A stretch of DNA of 64,000 nt from Yoonia sp. I 8.24 (GTDB lineage: Bacteria > Pseudomonadota > Alphaproteobacteria > Rhodobacterales > Rhodobacteraceae), in assembly GCF_022096995.1 (NCBI RefSeq), contig NZ_JACXGQ010000002.1, forward strand, positions 186,001-250,000, in the 5' to 3' direction. Under the pieces are notes generated by a model that saw nothing but the letters and a program-made list of their open reading frames with translations, did not search any database and was not told the origin of the DNA. The translations under genes and the position numbers were made by a program. How positions within the stretch are numbered: the first letter of the stretch is position 1; the number at the start of each line of letters is the position of its first letter. Below are positions 8,242 to 17,429 of this stretch, piece by piece.

Positions 8242-8712
8242 TTAGGCCAAGTGCGACCGCAGGAACCACGCGAATTTTTCATGCGTTTGGCCGCGCGCTA
8301 TGCACAGATCTTCGGTCAACGTATCACCATGTGACGCTGCAAGTTCGCCACATCCGGCCAATGTTGCTGCCAGCGTTTCTTGGGCCTCAAGCATCATTTT
8401 GATCATTTCTTCTGCCGAAGCAGTGCCTTCGAATTCGGAAACCTTTGAGCGTTTGATCATGCCGGACAGCGTGCCTTCGGCATGTGCGTCGATGGCTTTG
8501 ATCCGTTCAGCAAGATCGTCTTGGGCGACGAAGTGATCTTCGTACATTTTTTGGAACAGATCGTGCAGCGGGCCGAATGCCATACCTGTCACGTTCCAGT
8601 GAAAATTTTGCGCAAGCATCGTCGTGACAGCGGTTTCAGCAACAGTTTGGTTCAGTGCTTCTGCGATGGCTGCTTTGGCGTCCGTGCTCAGCGTGATAGC
8701 CGTTTGAGTCAT
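8242..8712 (-). CDS. dps: Dps-family ferritin-like DNA-protection protein
   Basis: A 156-residue member of the Dps/ferritin-like family that oxidises and stores iron and protects DNA from hydroxyl radicals. The ferroxidase region NFHWNVTGMAFGPLHDLF and the D...AERI segment are present, with the His, Asp and Glu ligands in place. The start at 8712 follows a strong GGAGGG. An exact Irr-type palindrome lies 100 bases upstream, so iron control is expected. It converges on DUF1289. Confidence 0.93.
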   Translation of the reverse strand: MTQTAITLSTDAKAAIAEALNQTVAETAVTTMLAQNFHWNVTGMAFGPLHDLFQKMYEDHFVAQDDLAERIKAIDAHAEGTLSGMIKRSKVSEFEGTASAEEMIKMMLEAQETLAATLAGCGELAASHGDTLTEDLCIARGQTHEKFAWFLRSHLA

Positions 8713-8811
8713 GTCAGACCCTCCTGAAAATATGAGAATTGGTGCTGGCTGGCGAAAAGCTGGCTTGCTTACCACCTTATTTACACCACTAATCCTGAAA
8801 GCCAAGAGGTT

Positions 8812-8828
8812 TTTAGAATTATTCTAAA
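8812..8828 (-). promoter_or_regulatory. Irr-box / iron control element upstream of dps
   Basis: A perfect 17-base palindrome TTTAGAAT-T-ATTCTAAA. This equals the TTTAGAA-N3-TTCTAAA consensus known for the alphaproteobacterial iron response regulator Irr. It sits 100 bases before dps and overlaps the stop codon of the gene upstream, so the operator was fitted into coding sequence. Confidence 0.85.
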
Positions 8829-9285
8829 CTTGAGAGAATTGCTCGGAAATGCCGCGGATCAGAAAGCCGATATTTCGTTGGTGTTCGCGGGGCACGCGCG
8901 ACCGGATCAAAAACGCGAAGCTATCGCCATCACCGCGTTTGATCGCGCTGAGCGCTTGTACAAGCCATGCTTCATCAAACGAGATCTCAGTTGTTCCGGG
9001 CCGAAAGAACGTCGTTGCCCGCGAAGTGGCCTGACGCAAACCTTTGATCAACGCACGCGCATGCGCATCGCGCGCGGTTTCTGGCTGGGTGGATAGTAGC
9101 GCGCAGGCCTTAAACAAATCCATTTGAGCGGCAACCCGGCACTCCAACGCAATCACGCGCAACGTGTTCAGCACATCGCGCCAAGGCGCGGTCATATCGT
9201 GCTGGGGTGGCGTGTCTTGTGCCACAGGTCGTGCCATCATGTCGCAGCTTAACATCAGGTTTGCCATAAAAAGTGACTCGCGCAT
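8824..9285 (-). CDS. Conserved-looking hypothetical protein upstream of dps
   Basis: A 153-residue open frame with no family I recognise. It is mainly helical with many Arg and Ala residues (LNTLRVIALECRVAAQMDLFKACALL) and has no signal peptide. Starts at 9285 or 9267 are possible; neither has a clear ribosome-binding site. Its TAG stop lies inside the Irr box in front of dps. It is divergent from the di-haem gene across only 52 bases that contain a palindrome, so it probably belongs to the same iron-regulated block. Confidence 0.6.
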   Translation of the reverse strand: MRESLFMANLMLSCDMMARPVAQDTPPQHDMTAPWRDVLNTLRVIALECRVAAQMDLFKACALLSTQPETARDAHARALIKGLRQATSRATTFFRPGTTEISFDEAWLVQALSAIKRGDGDSFAFLIRSRVPREHQRNIGFLIRGISEQFSQV

Positions 9286-9306
9286 TTTGTATTCTGACTA
9301 TAACTA

Positions 9307-9321
9307 TCGGAAATATTCCGA
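9307..9321. promoter_or_regulatory. Palindrome between the hypothetical gene and the di-haem gene
   Basis: Inverted repeat TCGGAA-ATA-TTCCGA lies 16 bases before the GTG start of the di-haem gene and 21 bases from the divergent hypothetical gene. Its right half extends into ATTCCGAGCAAGAAA, which matches 13 of 15 positions at 6529-6543 in the imelysin promoter. Confidence 0.5.
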
Positions 9322-9337
9322 GCAAGAAAGACACCCC

Positions 9338-10858
9338 GTGCGAAATCGTGCAAATATTCTAAGGCTGGCTCTCATTTGCTTGCCAATCGCGGTCTATGCA
9401 GACGTTCTAGATGAGCCGCATCTGAACATTGTGCCGCGCACTGCTGCAGAACAAGCGCGCATTGACGCAGTTACAACGCCGACCACTGATTTCACGGCAC
9501 CGTCAGCGTTTGAGGAAAACCCAGGTGGGGCGGCAACCGTGCGTGCACGCAATGACGCAAATGCATTTTCGCAGCCATCGGGCAACATCAGTTTTGAGGA
9601 CGAGCTTACCTTTAAAGTGGGCAACGGTTTTTTCCGCAAGCTTTGGGCCTCTTCGCCGTCGTCCACGCTGGCCTCTGACGGGCTAGGGCCGCTATACAAT
9701 GCGCGGTCTTGCCAGCGCTGCCATATCAAAGATGGCCGTGGGCATGCGCCCGCGAATGCGGAAGATAGTGCTGTTTCGCTGTTTCTACGTGTCTCAATTC
9801 CCGGTGGGTTTGATGCAAAAACGGCGGATATTGAAGGCTATATCGCTACTTTGCCGGACCCGACCTATGGGCGCCAGTTGCAAGATTTTGCCGTGCAGGG
9901 GCACCCGGCAGAGTATCGGCTGGATGTGACTTATACTGAGCAACCGATCACATTGGCGGGCGGCGAAACCGTTTCCCTGCGCGCGCCGACCTATACGGCC
10001 GCAGACCTTGGCTATGGCCCCATGCATCCTGATGCGATGCTCAGCCCCCGCGTTGCGCCGCAGATGATCGGGCTGGGTCTGCTCGAGGCGATCCCAGCTG
10101 CGGATATTTTAGCAAACGCGGACCCTGATGATGCGGATGGTGACGGCATATCAGGGCGCGCAAACATCGTTTGGTCACTGGAGTTTGATCAACCTATGCT
10201 CGGGCGTTTCGGGCTAAAGGCAGGGACGCCAACGGTGCGTCATCAATCGGCAGCCGCTTTTTCGGGCGATATCGGGATTTCTTCGCCACTTTTCCCAAAT
10301 GGTGCGGGCGAATGCACGCCTGCGCAGCAAGATTGCCTGACCGCGCCGCACGGCGATGGCGATGCCCGCGTTACCGAAGTTGACGCCACGGGGATGGATT
10401 TGATCACATTCTACAGCAGTAACCTTGGCGTCCCCGCGCGCCGGGATGTTGGTGATCCGCAGGTCTTGCGCGGCAAGGAACTATTCTATCAAACGGGCTG
10501 CATTTCCTGCCACATACCAAGTTTCGTAACCCACCGTCAGGAACCCGAAACCGCGCAAAGCTTTCAATTGATCTGGCCATATTCCGATATGTTGCTGCAT
10601 GACATGGGCGAGGGGCTGGCTGATCATCGCCCCGAAGCCCGCGCAACCGGGACCGAATGGCGCACGCCGCCGCTTTGGGGGATCGGGTTGACTGAACAGG
10701 TCAGCGGCCACAGCAATTTCTTGCACGACGGCCGCGCGCGCAACCTGATGGAAGCGATCCTCTGGCATGGGGGGGAAGCACAGGCTATGCGTGATACGGT
10801 GATTGAAATGTCCAAGCACGACCGCGACGATCTGATCGCATTCCTGGAGAGCCTATGA
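9338..10858 (+). CDS. DUF1111 di-haem cytochrome c oxidoreductase
   Basis: A 506-residue secreted c-type cytochrome of the COG3488 group often called thiol oxidoreductase. Signal peptide residues 1-21, then haem sites CQRCH (125-129) and CISCH (about 388-392). Methionines such as those in PYSDMLLHDMGEG are possible distal ligands. The start is the in-frame GTG at 9338, since an earlier frame from 9164 lacks a signal peptide at its N-terminus. Genes of this family commonly sit between two imelysin genes, as here, and a role in periplasmic redox handling of iron is inferred. It overlaps the next gene in an ATGA. Confidence 0.88.
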   Translation: MRNRANILRLALICLPIAVYADVLDEPHLNIVPRTAAEQARIDAVTTPTTDFTAPSAFEENPGGAATVRARNDANAFSQPSGNISFEDELTFKVGNGFFRKLWASSPSSTLASDGLGPLYNARSCQRCHIKDGRGHAPANAEDSAVSLFLRVSIPGGFDAKTADIEGYIATLPDPTYGRQLQDFAVQGHPAEYRLDVTYTEQPITLAGGETVSLRAPTYTAADLGYGPMHPDAMLSPRVAPQMIGLGLLEAIPAADILANADPDDADGDGISGRANIVWSLEFDQPMLGRFGLKAGTPTVRHQSAAAFSGDIGISSPLFPNGAGECTPAQQDCLTAPHGDGDARVTEVDATGMDLITFYSSNLGVPARRDVGDPQVLRGKELFYQTGCISCHIPSFVTHRQEPETAQSFQLIWPYSDMLLHDMGEGLADHRPEARATGTEWRTPPLWGIGLTEQVSGHSNFLHDGRARNLMEAILWHGGEAQAMRDTVIEMSKHDRDDLIAFLESL

Positions 10859-11871
10859 AACGACTATTGTTAGCATTTTCGGTAACCTTGGTGGCGACCG
10901 GGGCACCTGCGCAATCACTGTCTGATTTGACCTCTGTGGCGCTCGATACGCATGTCTTGCCCGGATACGCGCGGCTTGCTGCGCAATCACAGGTCCTTGC
11001 AGATGTGGCGCAGGATGATTGCGATGCGGCGTCACCTGTGCTTACGGCAGCTTATGGTGACGCATTTGATGCCTGGATCGGGGTCAGCCACATGCGTTTT
11101 GGGCCGTCAGAGGTTGATGATCGCGCGTTTGCATTGGCGTTTTGGCCCGACAGTCGCGGGGTGACCCCGCGGTCATTGTTAGGCTTGATCAGTGACGAAG
11201 ACCCGATTGGGTTGGATGCGGCTGCCTATGCAGATGTTTCAATTGCAGCGCGCGGGTTCTACGCGCTTGAGTTTCTACTCTATGATGATGCGGTCGCAAC
11301 GGCGGGTAGTGACAGTTATCGCTGCGCGCTGATCCAGACGGTCACGGCGGATATTGCCATACTCACCCAAGCGATTGATGCGGAATGGCGTGATAGCTAC
11401 GCCGATCTTTTACGCCACCCCTCTGACACGGGCATTTACAGGAGTGACGAAGAAGCCGCACAAGAGCTGTTTAAGGCGGTTTCAACGGGGCTTGAGTTTC
11501 TGGGTGACACGCGGCTTGGTCGCCCCTTAGGGACATTTGATCGCCCGCGTCCAACACGGGCCGAGGTTTGGCGATCCCAGCGATCCCAGCGCCATGTCAC
11601 GCTTTCGCTTGCGGCGCTGCGTGAATTGGCGCTTGTTCTGTCCGCCGATGATGTACAGGTCCACACCGCGATGGAGAATGCGTTTGATCGGGCGCAAGAC
11701 CGGATCGCGCGGATCGATGATCCCGCGTTCGCAGGGGTTTCTGACCCGTCCGGGCGATTTGTTATCGAAGTTCTTCAGCAAGAAATCTCGGCGATCCGCA
11801 CGGTGGTGCGCAATGAGCTTGGGCCAAAACTGGGCGTTGTGGCGGGGTTTAATGCGTTGGATGGCGATTAA
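10855..11871 (+). CDS. Second imelysin-family protein
   Basis: A 338-residue secreted imelysin-like protein with a signal peptide ending near GAPAQ (residue 20). It belongs to the shorter branch that accompanies DUF1111 and DUF1513. The family motif GxHxxE is altered: residues 134-139 read GFYALE, so Tyr136 replaces the histidine, while the first imelysin in this window keeps it. It overlaps the di-haem gene by four bases and is followed one base after its stop by the DUF1513 start, so translation is coupled. Confidence 0.85.
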   Translation: MKRLLLAFSVTLVATGAPAQSLSDLTSVALDTHVLPGYARLAAQSQVLADVAQDDCDAASPVLTAAYGDAFDAWIGVSHMRFGPSEVDDRAFALAFWPDSRGVTPRSLLGLISDEDPIGLDAAAYADVSIAARGFYALEFLLYDDAVATAGSDSYRCALIQTVTADIAILTQAIDAEWRDSYADLLRHPSDTGIYRSDEEAAQELFKAVSTGLEFLGDTRLGRPLGTFDRPRPTRAEVWRSQRSQRHVTLSLAALRELALVLSADDVQVHTAMENAFDRAQDRIARIDDPAFAGVSDPSGRFVIEVLQQEISAIRTVVRNELGPKLGVVAGFNALDGD

Positions 11872-11872
11872 A

Positions 11873-12946
11873 ATGACCAGCAGACGGCGATTTTTGGCGG
11901 GGCTTTTGGCGACAGGATTGGTGCCAAAACCAACTTGGGCGGATGCAGGATCGCCGCAGTACCTTTCGGCTGGGGCATTGCCGGATGGATCATATGTGTT
12001 GTGCGGTATTGGCGCGGCGAATGATGTCTTGTTTCAAATTCCCTTGCCCGCTCGTGGGCACGCCGCGGCGGCCCATCCCACACGGCCAGAGGCCGTCGCC
12101 TTTGCCCGCCGCCCCGGCACATTTGCGATTGTGATCGACTGTGTGACAGGCATGGAAAAATCCAACATGTCCGCCCCTGAGGGGCGTCATTTTTACGGGC
12201 ACGGCGCGTTTTCGGCGGACGGCCATTGGCTATTCACGACGGAAAATGACTTTGAGGCTGGGCAAGGCCGGGTTGGTGTTTGGGATGTGCAGGCGGGCTA
12301 CCGCCGGGTTGATGAATTCGCGAGCGGCGGTGTCGGCCCACATGAAATCAAACGAATGCCGGGCACGGATACTTTAGTCATCGCAAATGGCGGGATTGAT
12401 ACCCATCCTGATAGTGGGCGCACCAAGCTTAATATCGCGACGATGGCCCCGAATCTGACCTATATCCAAGACGGGCAGATCGTTGATAGCGTCGCGCTTT
12501 CCCATGACCTACACAAAAACTCGATCCGCCATATTGATATCGCGGATGGGCAGGTCGCCTTTGGGATGCAGTGGCAAGGCGATGGTGAGCAGAATGTATT
12601 GGCCGGGTTGCATCGGCAAGGTGAGGCGATCAACCTGCTGACGGCCCCAGACGCGCAAAGCCGTCAGTTGCGTGGCTACGTTGGTAGTATCGCGTTTTCG
12701 CGGGGGGGCAAGCATATCGCGGTGACTTCGCCAGTTGGCGGGGTCACGCAAGTGTATGACGTCGCGTCAAATGCGCTCAGCTATCAAATCATAGCGCCGG
12801 ATGCGGGCGGGGTTGCCGCGCGCGGTACCGGGTTTATCATCACCAACGGGCAAGGCCAGTTGGGGCAGATTGATCAAGGCGCGCTGCACCTCGGGGCTGG
12901 CAGTTCGCTTGCTTGGGACAATCATATTGTGCCGGTCGGTGTATAA
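11873..12946 (+). CDS. DUF1513 Tat-exported beta-propeller-like protein
   Basis: A 357-residue protein of the COG3490/DUF1513 family. The N-terminus MTSRRRFLAGLLATG carries a twin-arginine export signal, so the protein should be folded in the cytoplasm and moved to the periplasm. The mature part has repeated WD/propeller-like strands (HGAFSADGHWLFTTEND; VGVWDVQ). It closes the DUF1111-imelysin-DUF1513 operon. Biochemical function is unknown; iron assimilation is inferred from the neighbours. The frame is open 112 codons further upstream, but that part overlaps the imelysin gene. Confidence 0.87.
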   Translation: MTSRRRFLAGLLATGLVPKPTWADAGSPQYLSAGALPDGSYVLCGIGAANDVLFQIPLPARGHAAAAHPTRPEAVAFARRPGTFAIVIDCVTGMEKSNMSAPEGRHFYGHGAFSADGHWLFTTENDFEAGQGRVGVWDVQAGYRRVDEFASGGVGPHEIKRMPGTDTLVIANGGIDTHPDSGRTKLNIATMAPNLTYIQDGQIVDSVALSHDLHKNSIRHIDIADGQVAFGMQWQGDGEQNVLAGLHRQGEAINLLTAPDAQSRQLRGYVGSIAFSRGGKHIAVTSPVGGVTQVYDVASNALSYQIIAPDAGGVAARGTGFIITNGQGQLGQIDQGALHLGAGSSLAWDNHIVPVGV

Positions 12947-13068
12947 TGTGCGATAAAGATCGGGTGGTGCGCTTGCTTTGATCCACATGCATGACTAGAT
13001 CAATCGTTGCCGTGGACGCCCTTGTGTGGCATGAAATACAAAACAAACTGAACGAAAGAGTTTAGATC

Positions 13069-13722
13069 GTGACAGACTATACCTCCCGCCGCACAATGAT
13101 GGTCGACACGCAGGTGCGCCCTTCTGATGTGACCAAGTTCCCGATCATTGATGCGATGTTGGCTGTGCCGCGCGAAAAATTCGTCCCGGACAGTATGCGC
13201 GAAGCGGCATATGTCGGTGAAAATCTGGACATCGGCGGCGGGCGTACCTTGCTTGAGGCACGCACATTCGGAAAAATGCTTGATGTGCTGGATATCCAAC
13301 CACAGCATGTGGCCTTGGATTTGGCCTGCGGGCTGGGGTATTCCACCGCGATTTTGGCCCATATGTGCGACTTTGTTGTGGGCGTCGAAGATGATGAAAC
13401 CCGCGCTGAAGAGGCGCAAACCTTGCTATCTGCCCAAGGGATCGACAATGCGGCTGTGATGTCTGGCGCATCGGCGGCTGGCTCCGAAAAATCCGGCCCT
13501 TACGATATTATCATCGTGCAAGGCGCGGTTGAAACTGTGCCTGATGCGGTGATCGCGCAACTACGTGAAGGCGGACGGATCGCGTGTATTTTCGCTGAGG
13601 GCAGCCTTGGTGTCGTGCGCGTTGGCTATAAGTTGGACGGCGTCATGAACTGGCGGTTTGCATTTAATGCGAGCGCGCCTGTTGTTGCGGGCTTTGAAAA
13701 AACGGCGGAATTCGCGCTTTAG
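13069..13722 (+). CDS. Protein-L-isoaspartate O-methyltransferase family
   Basis: A 217-residue SAM-dependent methyltransferase of the Pcm family. The N-terminal MVDTQVRPSDVTKFPIIDAM and the SAM-binding motif LDLACGLGYSTAILA are clear. In this Rhodobacterales-type variant the usual Pcm glycine-rich loop reads GLGYST. Translation starts at GTG 13069 after GAAAGAG. The typical role is repair of isoaspartyl residues, but these TolC-linked members may have diverged. It lies 53 bases before tolC in the same direction. Confidence 0.87.
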   Translation: MTDYTSRRTMMVDTQVRPSDVTKFPIIDAMLAVPREKFVPDSMREAAYVGENLDIGGGRTLLEARTFGKMLDVLDIQPQHVALDLACGLGYSTAILAHMCDFVVGVEDDETRAEEAQTLLSAQGIDNAAVMSGASAAGSEKSGPYDIIIVQGAVETVPDAVIAQLREGGRIACIFAEGSLGVVRVGYKLDGVMNWRFAFNASAPVVAGFEKTAEFAL

Positions 13723-13775
13723 CGCGTTTCATACATTCGGGCGCGATGCGCGACAAATAAAGTGAGTAAGAACCC

Positions 13776-15149
13776 ATGAAGAAACGCAATCGGTTTGCTG
13801 CGCTCGCAGTTGTGGCTTCAATTGTTTTCGGATCCGTCGCCAGCGCAGAAACGCTATCGGCGGCGCTGACCGCTGCTTACAACAATTCGGGTCTGCTTGA
13901 ACAAAACAGGGCGCTGTTGCGGGCCGCTGATGAAGATGTGGCACAGGCTGTTGCCGCAACAATGCCCGTGATCGCCTGGTCTCTTTCCGCGTCAAGCACG
14001 GCCAGCGGGTCCTTGACGGGCTCGGACCGCATAATCACCAATTCGGGACTGGCCGCAATCAGCGGCAGCTTGACCCTATATGATGGCGGATTGAACCGGC
14101 TCTCTATCGACGCCCAAAAAGAATTGGTGCTCAGCACGCGCCAGACATTACGGGGCATCGGGCAAGATGTGCTATTACGCGCTGTGCAGGCCTATATGGA
14201 TGTGCGGCGCAACCAAGAATTTGTGCAGCTTCGTGAAAGCAACGTGCGTGTGATTACACAAGAATATCGCGCTGCCCAAGATCGGTTTGATGTCGGTGAA
14301 GTCACGCGCACGGACGTCGCATCTGCCGAGGCGCGGCTAGCCGCGGCACGCAGCCTGCTGGCTGCTGCACAGGGTGCCTTGGTACAGTCGATGGAAGAAT
14401 ACAACGCGGCAATCGGCCATATGCCGGGAAGTGCGCCTGCGGTATCCGCAGCCCCCGTATCGCAAACTGTCACACAGGCAAAAGAATTTGCGGTGCGTAA
14501 TCATCCCAGCGTGCTTGAAGTGCAGCATTCGGTCGCCGCAGCAGAACTGAACATCCGTCGCGGCGAAGTTGCCGTAATGCCGACTGTTGACCTAGAAGGG
14601 TCGATCTACACGGATGAAGAAGGCACTAATGGCGGAACAATAGAGCTGAGCATCGGCGGTCCCATCTATTACGGTGGGCAAATTGCAAGCGTGATGCGCC
14701 AATTGATCGCGAATCGTGACGCTGCCCGCGCGGGTCTTTATGTCACAACGGCCGCCGTGGAGCAGCAGGTTGGCAACAGCTATGCATCGCTGCAGATCGC
14801 ACAGGCTTCGCGGCTTTCGTCCGATCAGCAGATTAGCGCCGCGCGCGTCGCGTTTGAAGGTGTGCGCGAAGAGGCGACCTTGGGATCACGCACCACGCTT
14901 GAGGTGTTGAACGCCGAGCAAGAGCTTCTGGATGCGCAAGCCAGCCGGATTTCGAGTCAAGCAGATGAGGTGATTGCATCTTATGCGGTTTTGGCCGCAA
15001 TGGGACTGTTGACCGCAGAGCATTTGCAGCTTCCGGTACAGCAATATGATCCGACCGAATATTACAATTTGGTTAAAGATTCTCCGGCTCTATTGTCCGA
15101 ACAAGGTCGGTCACTAGACCGCGTGTTGCGCGCGATCGGCGAAGAATAA
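13776..15149 (+). CDS. tolC: TolC-family outer-membrane efflux protein
   Basis: A 457-residue outer-membrane channel for type I secretion and drug efflux. A signal peptide (cleavage after SVASA, residue 24) precedes two tandem repeats of long helices and short strands, as in TolC: LYDGGLNRLSIDAQ in the first half and IYYGGQIASVMRQL in the second mark the equivalent beta-hairpin positions. No inner-membrane partner lies next to it, so it probably serves several transporters. Confidence 0.92.
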   Translation: MKKRNRFAALAVVASIVFGSVASAETLSAALTAAYNNSGLLEQNRALLRAADEDVAQAVAATMPVIAWSLSASSTASGSLTGSDRIITNSGLAAISGSLTLYDGGLNRLSIDAQKELVLSTRQTLRGIGQDVLLRAVQAYMDVRRNQEFVQLRESNVRVITQEYRAAQDRFDVGEVTRTDVASAEARLAAARSLLAAAQGALVQSMEEYNAAIGHMPGSAPAVSAAPVSQTVTQAKEFAVRNHPSVLEVQHSVAAAELNIRRGEVAVMPTVDLEGSIYTDEEGTNGGTIELSIGGPIYYGGQIASVMRQLIANRDAARAGLYVTTAAVEQQVGNSYASLQIAQASRLSSDQQISAARVAFEGVREEATLGSRTTLEVLNAEQELLDAQASRISSQADEVIASYAVLAAMGLLTAEHLQLPVQQYDPTEYYNLVKDSPALLSEQGRSLDRVLRAIGEE

Positions 15150-15218
15150 GCTAATAGTTGTTTAACGACTCGTAATCAGTTAACTTTTTAGGTGTAGATA
15201 TGGAACGAGGGTTACGAC

Positions 15219-15863
15219 ATGTCCAACACGGCACGCACAGGAAATGTTGACGACGCATTGCTGAAGTCTGTGCGCAGTCTTGTGTCTGTTCGTACAGGCG
15301 AAGAACCTGCACCGAGCAGCGTCGTTGAGCGTTTGGTTCTGACGCCTGCGCTTCGCGTTGATACGGCCGAAGATGCGCCAGAAGCAGCGCCAGCCACGGT
15401 TACAACCGACATAGAAGATGAACCCACGTTTCGCCACGCAGACGAGGTTAGCAAGATCCTCGTACTGGAAACAGCCAAACGGACCGAGCGCGCCGGGCTA
15501 GAGGCGACGATTGCTGAACTTGAAGCAGCGGTCACTTCGCAAGCTGAAGACTGGGAAGCTGACGAAGGCGAAAACCTTGATGAAACCGAATGGGCGGCAG
15601 CGGCGTTTCAGTCGCGCCTTGTTGATTCGTCCACGCTGGCAGAATATTCGCCAATCATGCGCGAAGCACTGGGCCTTGAGCAAGATATCGCTGATACGGA
15701 CAGCCCTGCTGTTGGGATCGATGAAGAGGCATTGCGTGGCTTGGTTGTTGAAATCGTACACCAAGAGTTAAGCGGCGAATTGGGTGAACGGATCACCCGC
15801 AACGTCCGCAAATTGGTGCGCCGTGAAATCAACCGTGTTTTGGTGAGCAAGGGGCTCGACTAG
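15219..15863 (+). CDS. PopZ/DUF2497-like polar organising protein candidate
   Basis: A 214-residue acidic protein. A short N-terminal amphipathic segment ([14 protein letters not shown]) resembles the ExxLxSIRRLV start of PopZ/DUF2497 proteins; a low-complexity Glu/Ala/Pro middle follows, and a conserved basic helical C-terminus ([18 protein letters not shown], then [15 protein letters not shown]) resembles the PopZ oligomerisation region. PopZ anchors the chromosome at the pole. Its place after tolC matches the order seen in related genomes as I recall it. The stop codon overlaps the convergent cobQ stop in CTAG. Confidence 0.62.
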   Translation: MSNTARTGNVDDALLKSVRSLVSVRTGEEPAPSSVVERLVLTPALRVDTAEDAPEAAPATVTTDIEDEPTFRHADEVSKILVLETAKRTERAGLEATIAELEAAVTSQAEDWEADEGENLDETEWAAAAFQSRLVDSSTLAEYSPIMREALGLEQDIADTDSPAVGIDEEALRGLVVEIVHQELSGELGERITRNVRKLVRREINRVLVSKGLD

Positions 15864-17311
15864 ATCGGGCCCGCAAGATCAATCAACCGATCCAAATCCA
15901 TATGTGTTTCAAGATGGCCTGCAAGCGCGTCGAGCGTGCGATCAAGGTCCTGCGTATAGTTGTGGTGTTCGATCGGCTTTCCCAGATCCGCTAAAAAGGC
16001 GGCGCGGAACTGATCGGCTGCAAATAAACCATGCATATAGCACCCTTTGATCTGGCCGTTTGGGGATGCGGCGCCTTCCGCGCGCCCCTCAAGCGATAGC
16101 CATGCGCGTGCGCTATCAGGGCCTTTGGTTTCACCGATGTGGATTTCATAGCCGTGGACGGTATCGCCGGTGGGCAGATAGATGGCCTGGGACAGCGCGA
16201 GCCGTTTGTGCTGTTTCATGACGGTCTTGACGCCAAGTAAGCCCAGCCCTTTGACCCGGCAAGGCGGGCCTTCGATGCCGTCTTCGTCAACGATGTCGGT
16301 GCCCAACATCTGATAGCCGCCGCAAATCCCTAAGACTTGTCCGCCGCGCCTAACGTGGGCTTGCAGATCGATGTCCCAGCCTTGCGCCCGAAAGTCTTCC
16401 AAGTCTGCGATCGTGGATTTAGAGCCGGGAATAATGACCAGATCGGCATCACCGGGCAGGGGGCGTCCAGGTTCGATAATTTCGACGCTGACGCCGGGCG
16501 TTGCCGAAAGCGGATCAAGATCATCAAAATTGGCAATTCGGTTCAAACGCGGCACCGCGATTTTGATCCCATCCCCTTTGCGGCTGGCGATATCCATGAC
16601 GTCTTCGGCGGGCAGACGCCAAGCATCTGCAAACCATGGGATCACCCCGAGATCGGCCCAGCCCGTGCGGGCAGCGATTGTGGTCATGCCTTCGGCAAAC
16701 AGGCTGGTGTCGCCACGGAATTTATTGACGGCAAATCCTTTGATCCGGGCGCGGTCGTCTTCGGGCAAAACCACATGGGTGCCAACCAATTGCGCAATGA
16801 CCCCGCCGCGATCAATATCGCCCACCAAAACAACGGGAACGCCCGCCGCATCCGCAAACCCCATATTCGCGATGTCGCCTTTGCGTAGGTTCACCTCAGC
16901 GGGGCTGCCTGCGCCTTCGACAATGACCAGATCACGCCCCGCGCCGATGCGTGCAAAGCTTTGTAGCACTGCTGGCATGAGCTGGGCCTTTTGGCTGCCG
17001 TAATCGCGCGCCTTGAGCGTGGCAAAGCGCTTGCCCTGCACGATTACCTGTGCGCCGGTGTCGGTCTCAGGTTTCAGTAATACAGGGTTCATGTCCACCA
17101 TCGGTTCCAACCCGCATGCAAGCGCCTGTAGCGCCTGCGCGCGCCCGATTTCACCACCATCAGCGGTGACGGCAGCATTGTTAGACATGTTTTGAGGTTT
17201 AAACGGCGCGACAGACAGCCCGCGTTTGACACAGGCGCGTGCGATGCCTGCAACCAGCATGGATTTGCCGACGTTAGACCCGGCCCCTTGGATCATGATT
17301 GCTTTGGTCAT
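15860..17311 (-). CDS. cobQ: Cobyric acid synthase
   Basis: A 483-residue glutamine-dependent amidase that amidates carboxyl groups b, d, e and g of adenosylcobyrinic acid a,c-diamide in cobalamin synthesis. The N-terminal P-loop-like dethiobiotin-synthase fold has [17 protein letters not shown]; the C-terminal class I amidotransferase has the nucleophile in GICGGYQML and a histidine in GYEIHIG. Length is normal. No other cob gene is in the window, so it lies away from the main cobalamin cluster. No cobalamin riboswitch is visible before it. Confidence 0.95.
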   Translation of the reverse strand: MTKAIMIQGAGSNVGKSMLVAGIARACVKRGLSVAPFKPQNMSNNAAVTADGGEIGRAQALQALACGLEPMVDMNPVLLKPETDTGAQVIVQGKRFATLKARDYGSQKAQLMPAVLQSFARIGAGRDLVIVEGAGSPAEVNLRKGDIANMGFADAAGVPVVLVGDIDRGGVIAQLVGTHVVLPEDDRARIKGFAVNKFRGDTSLFAEGMTTIAARTGWADLGVIPWFADAWRLPAEDVMDIASRKGDGIKIAVPRLNRIANFDDLDPLSATPGVSVEIIEPGRPLPGDADLVIIPGSKSTIADLEDFRAQGWDIDLQAHVRRGGQVLGICGGYQMLGTDIVDEDGIEGPPCRVKGLGLLGVKTVMKQHKRLALSQAIYLPTGDTVHGYEIHIGETKGPDSARAWLSLEGRAEGAASPNGQIKGCYMHGLFAADQFRAAFLADLGKPIEHHNYTQDLDRTLDALAGHLETHMDLDRLIDLAGPI

Positions 17312-17429
17312 TGCGCCCCACTTTCACCGCGACAATAGGGTCAGAGAAATGCCGGGGAAAGCCACAAACGAAAACGCAGCCCCAAAGGGCCGCGTGTTCA
17401 TAAAACGTTTACCTAGACAGGTGTATTGG

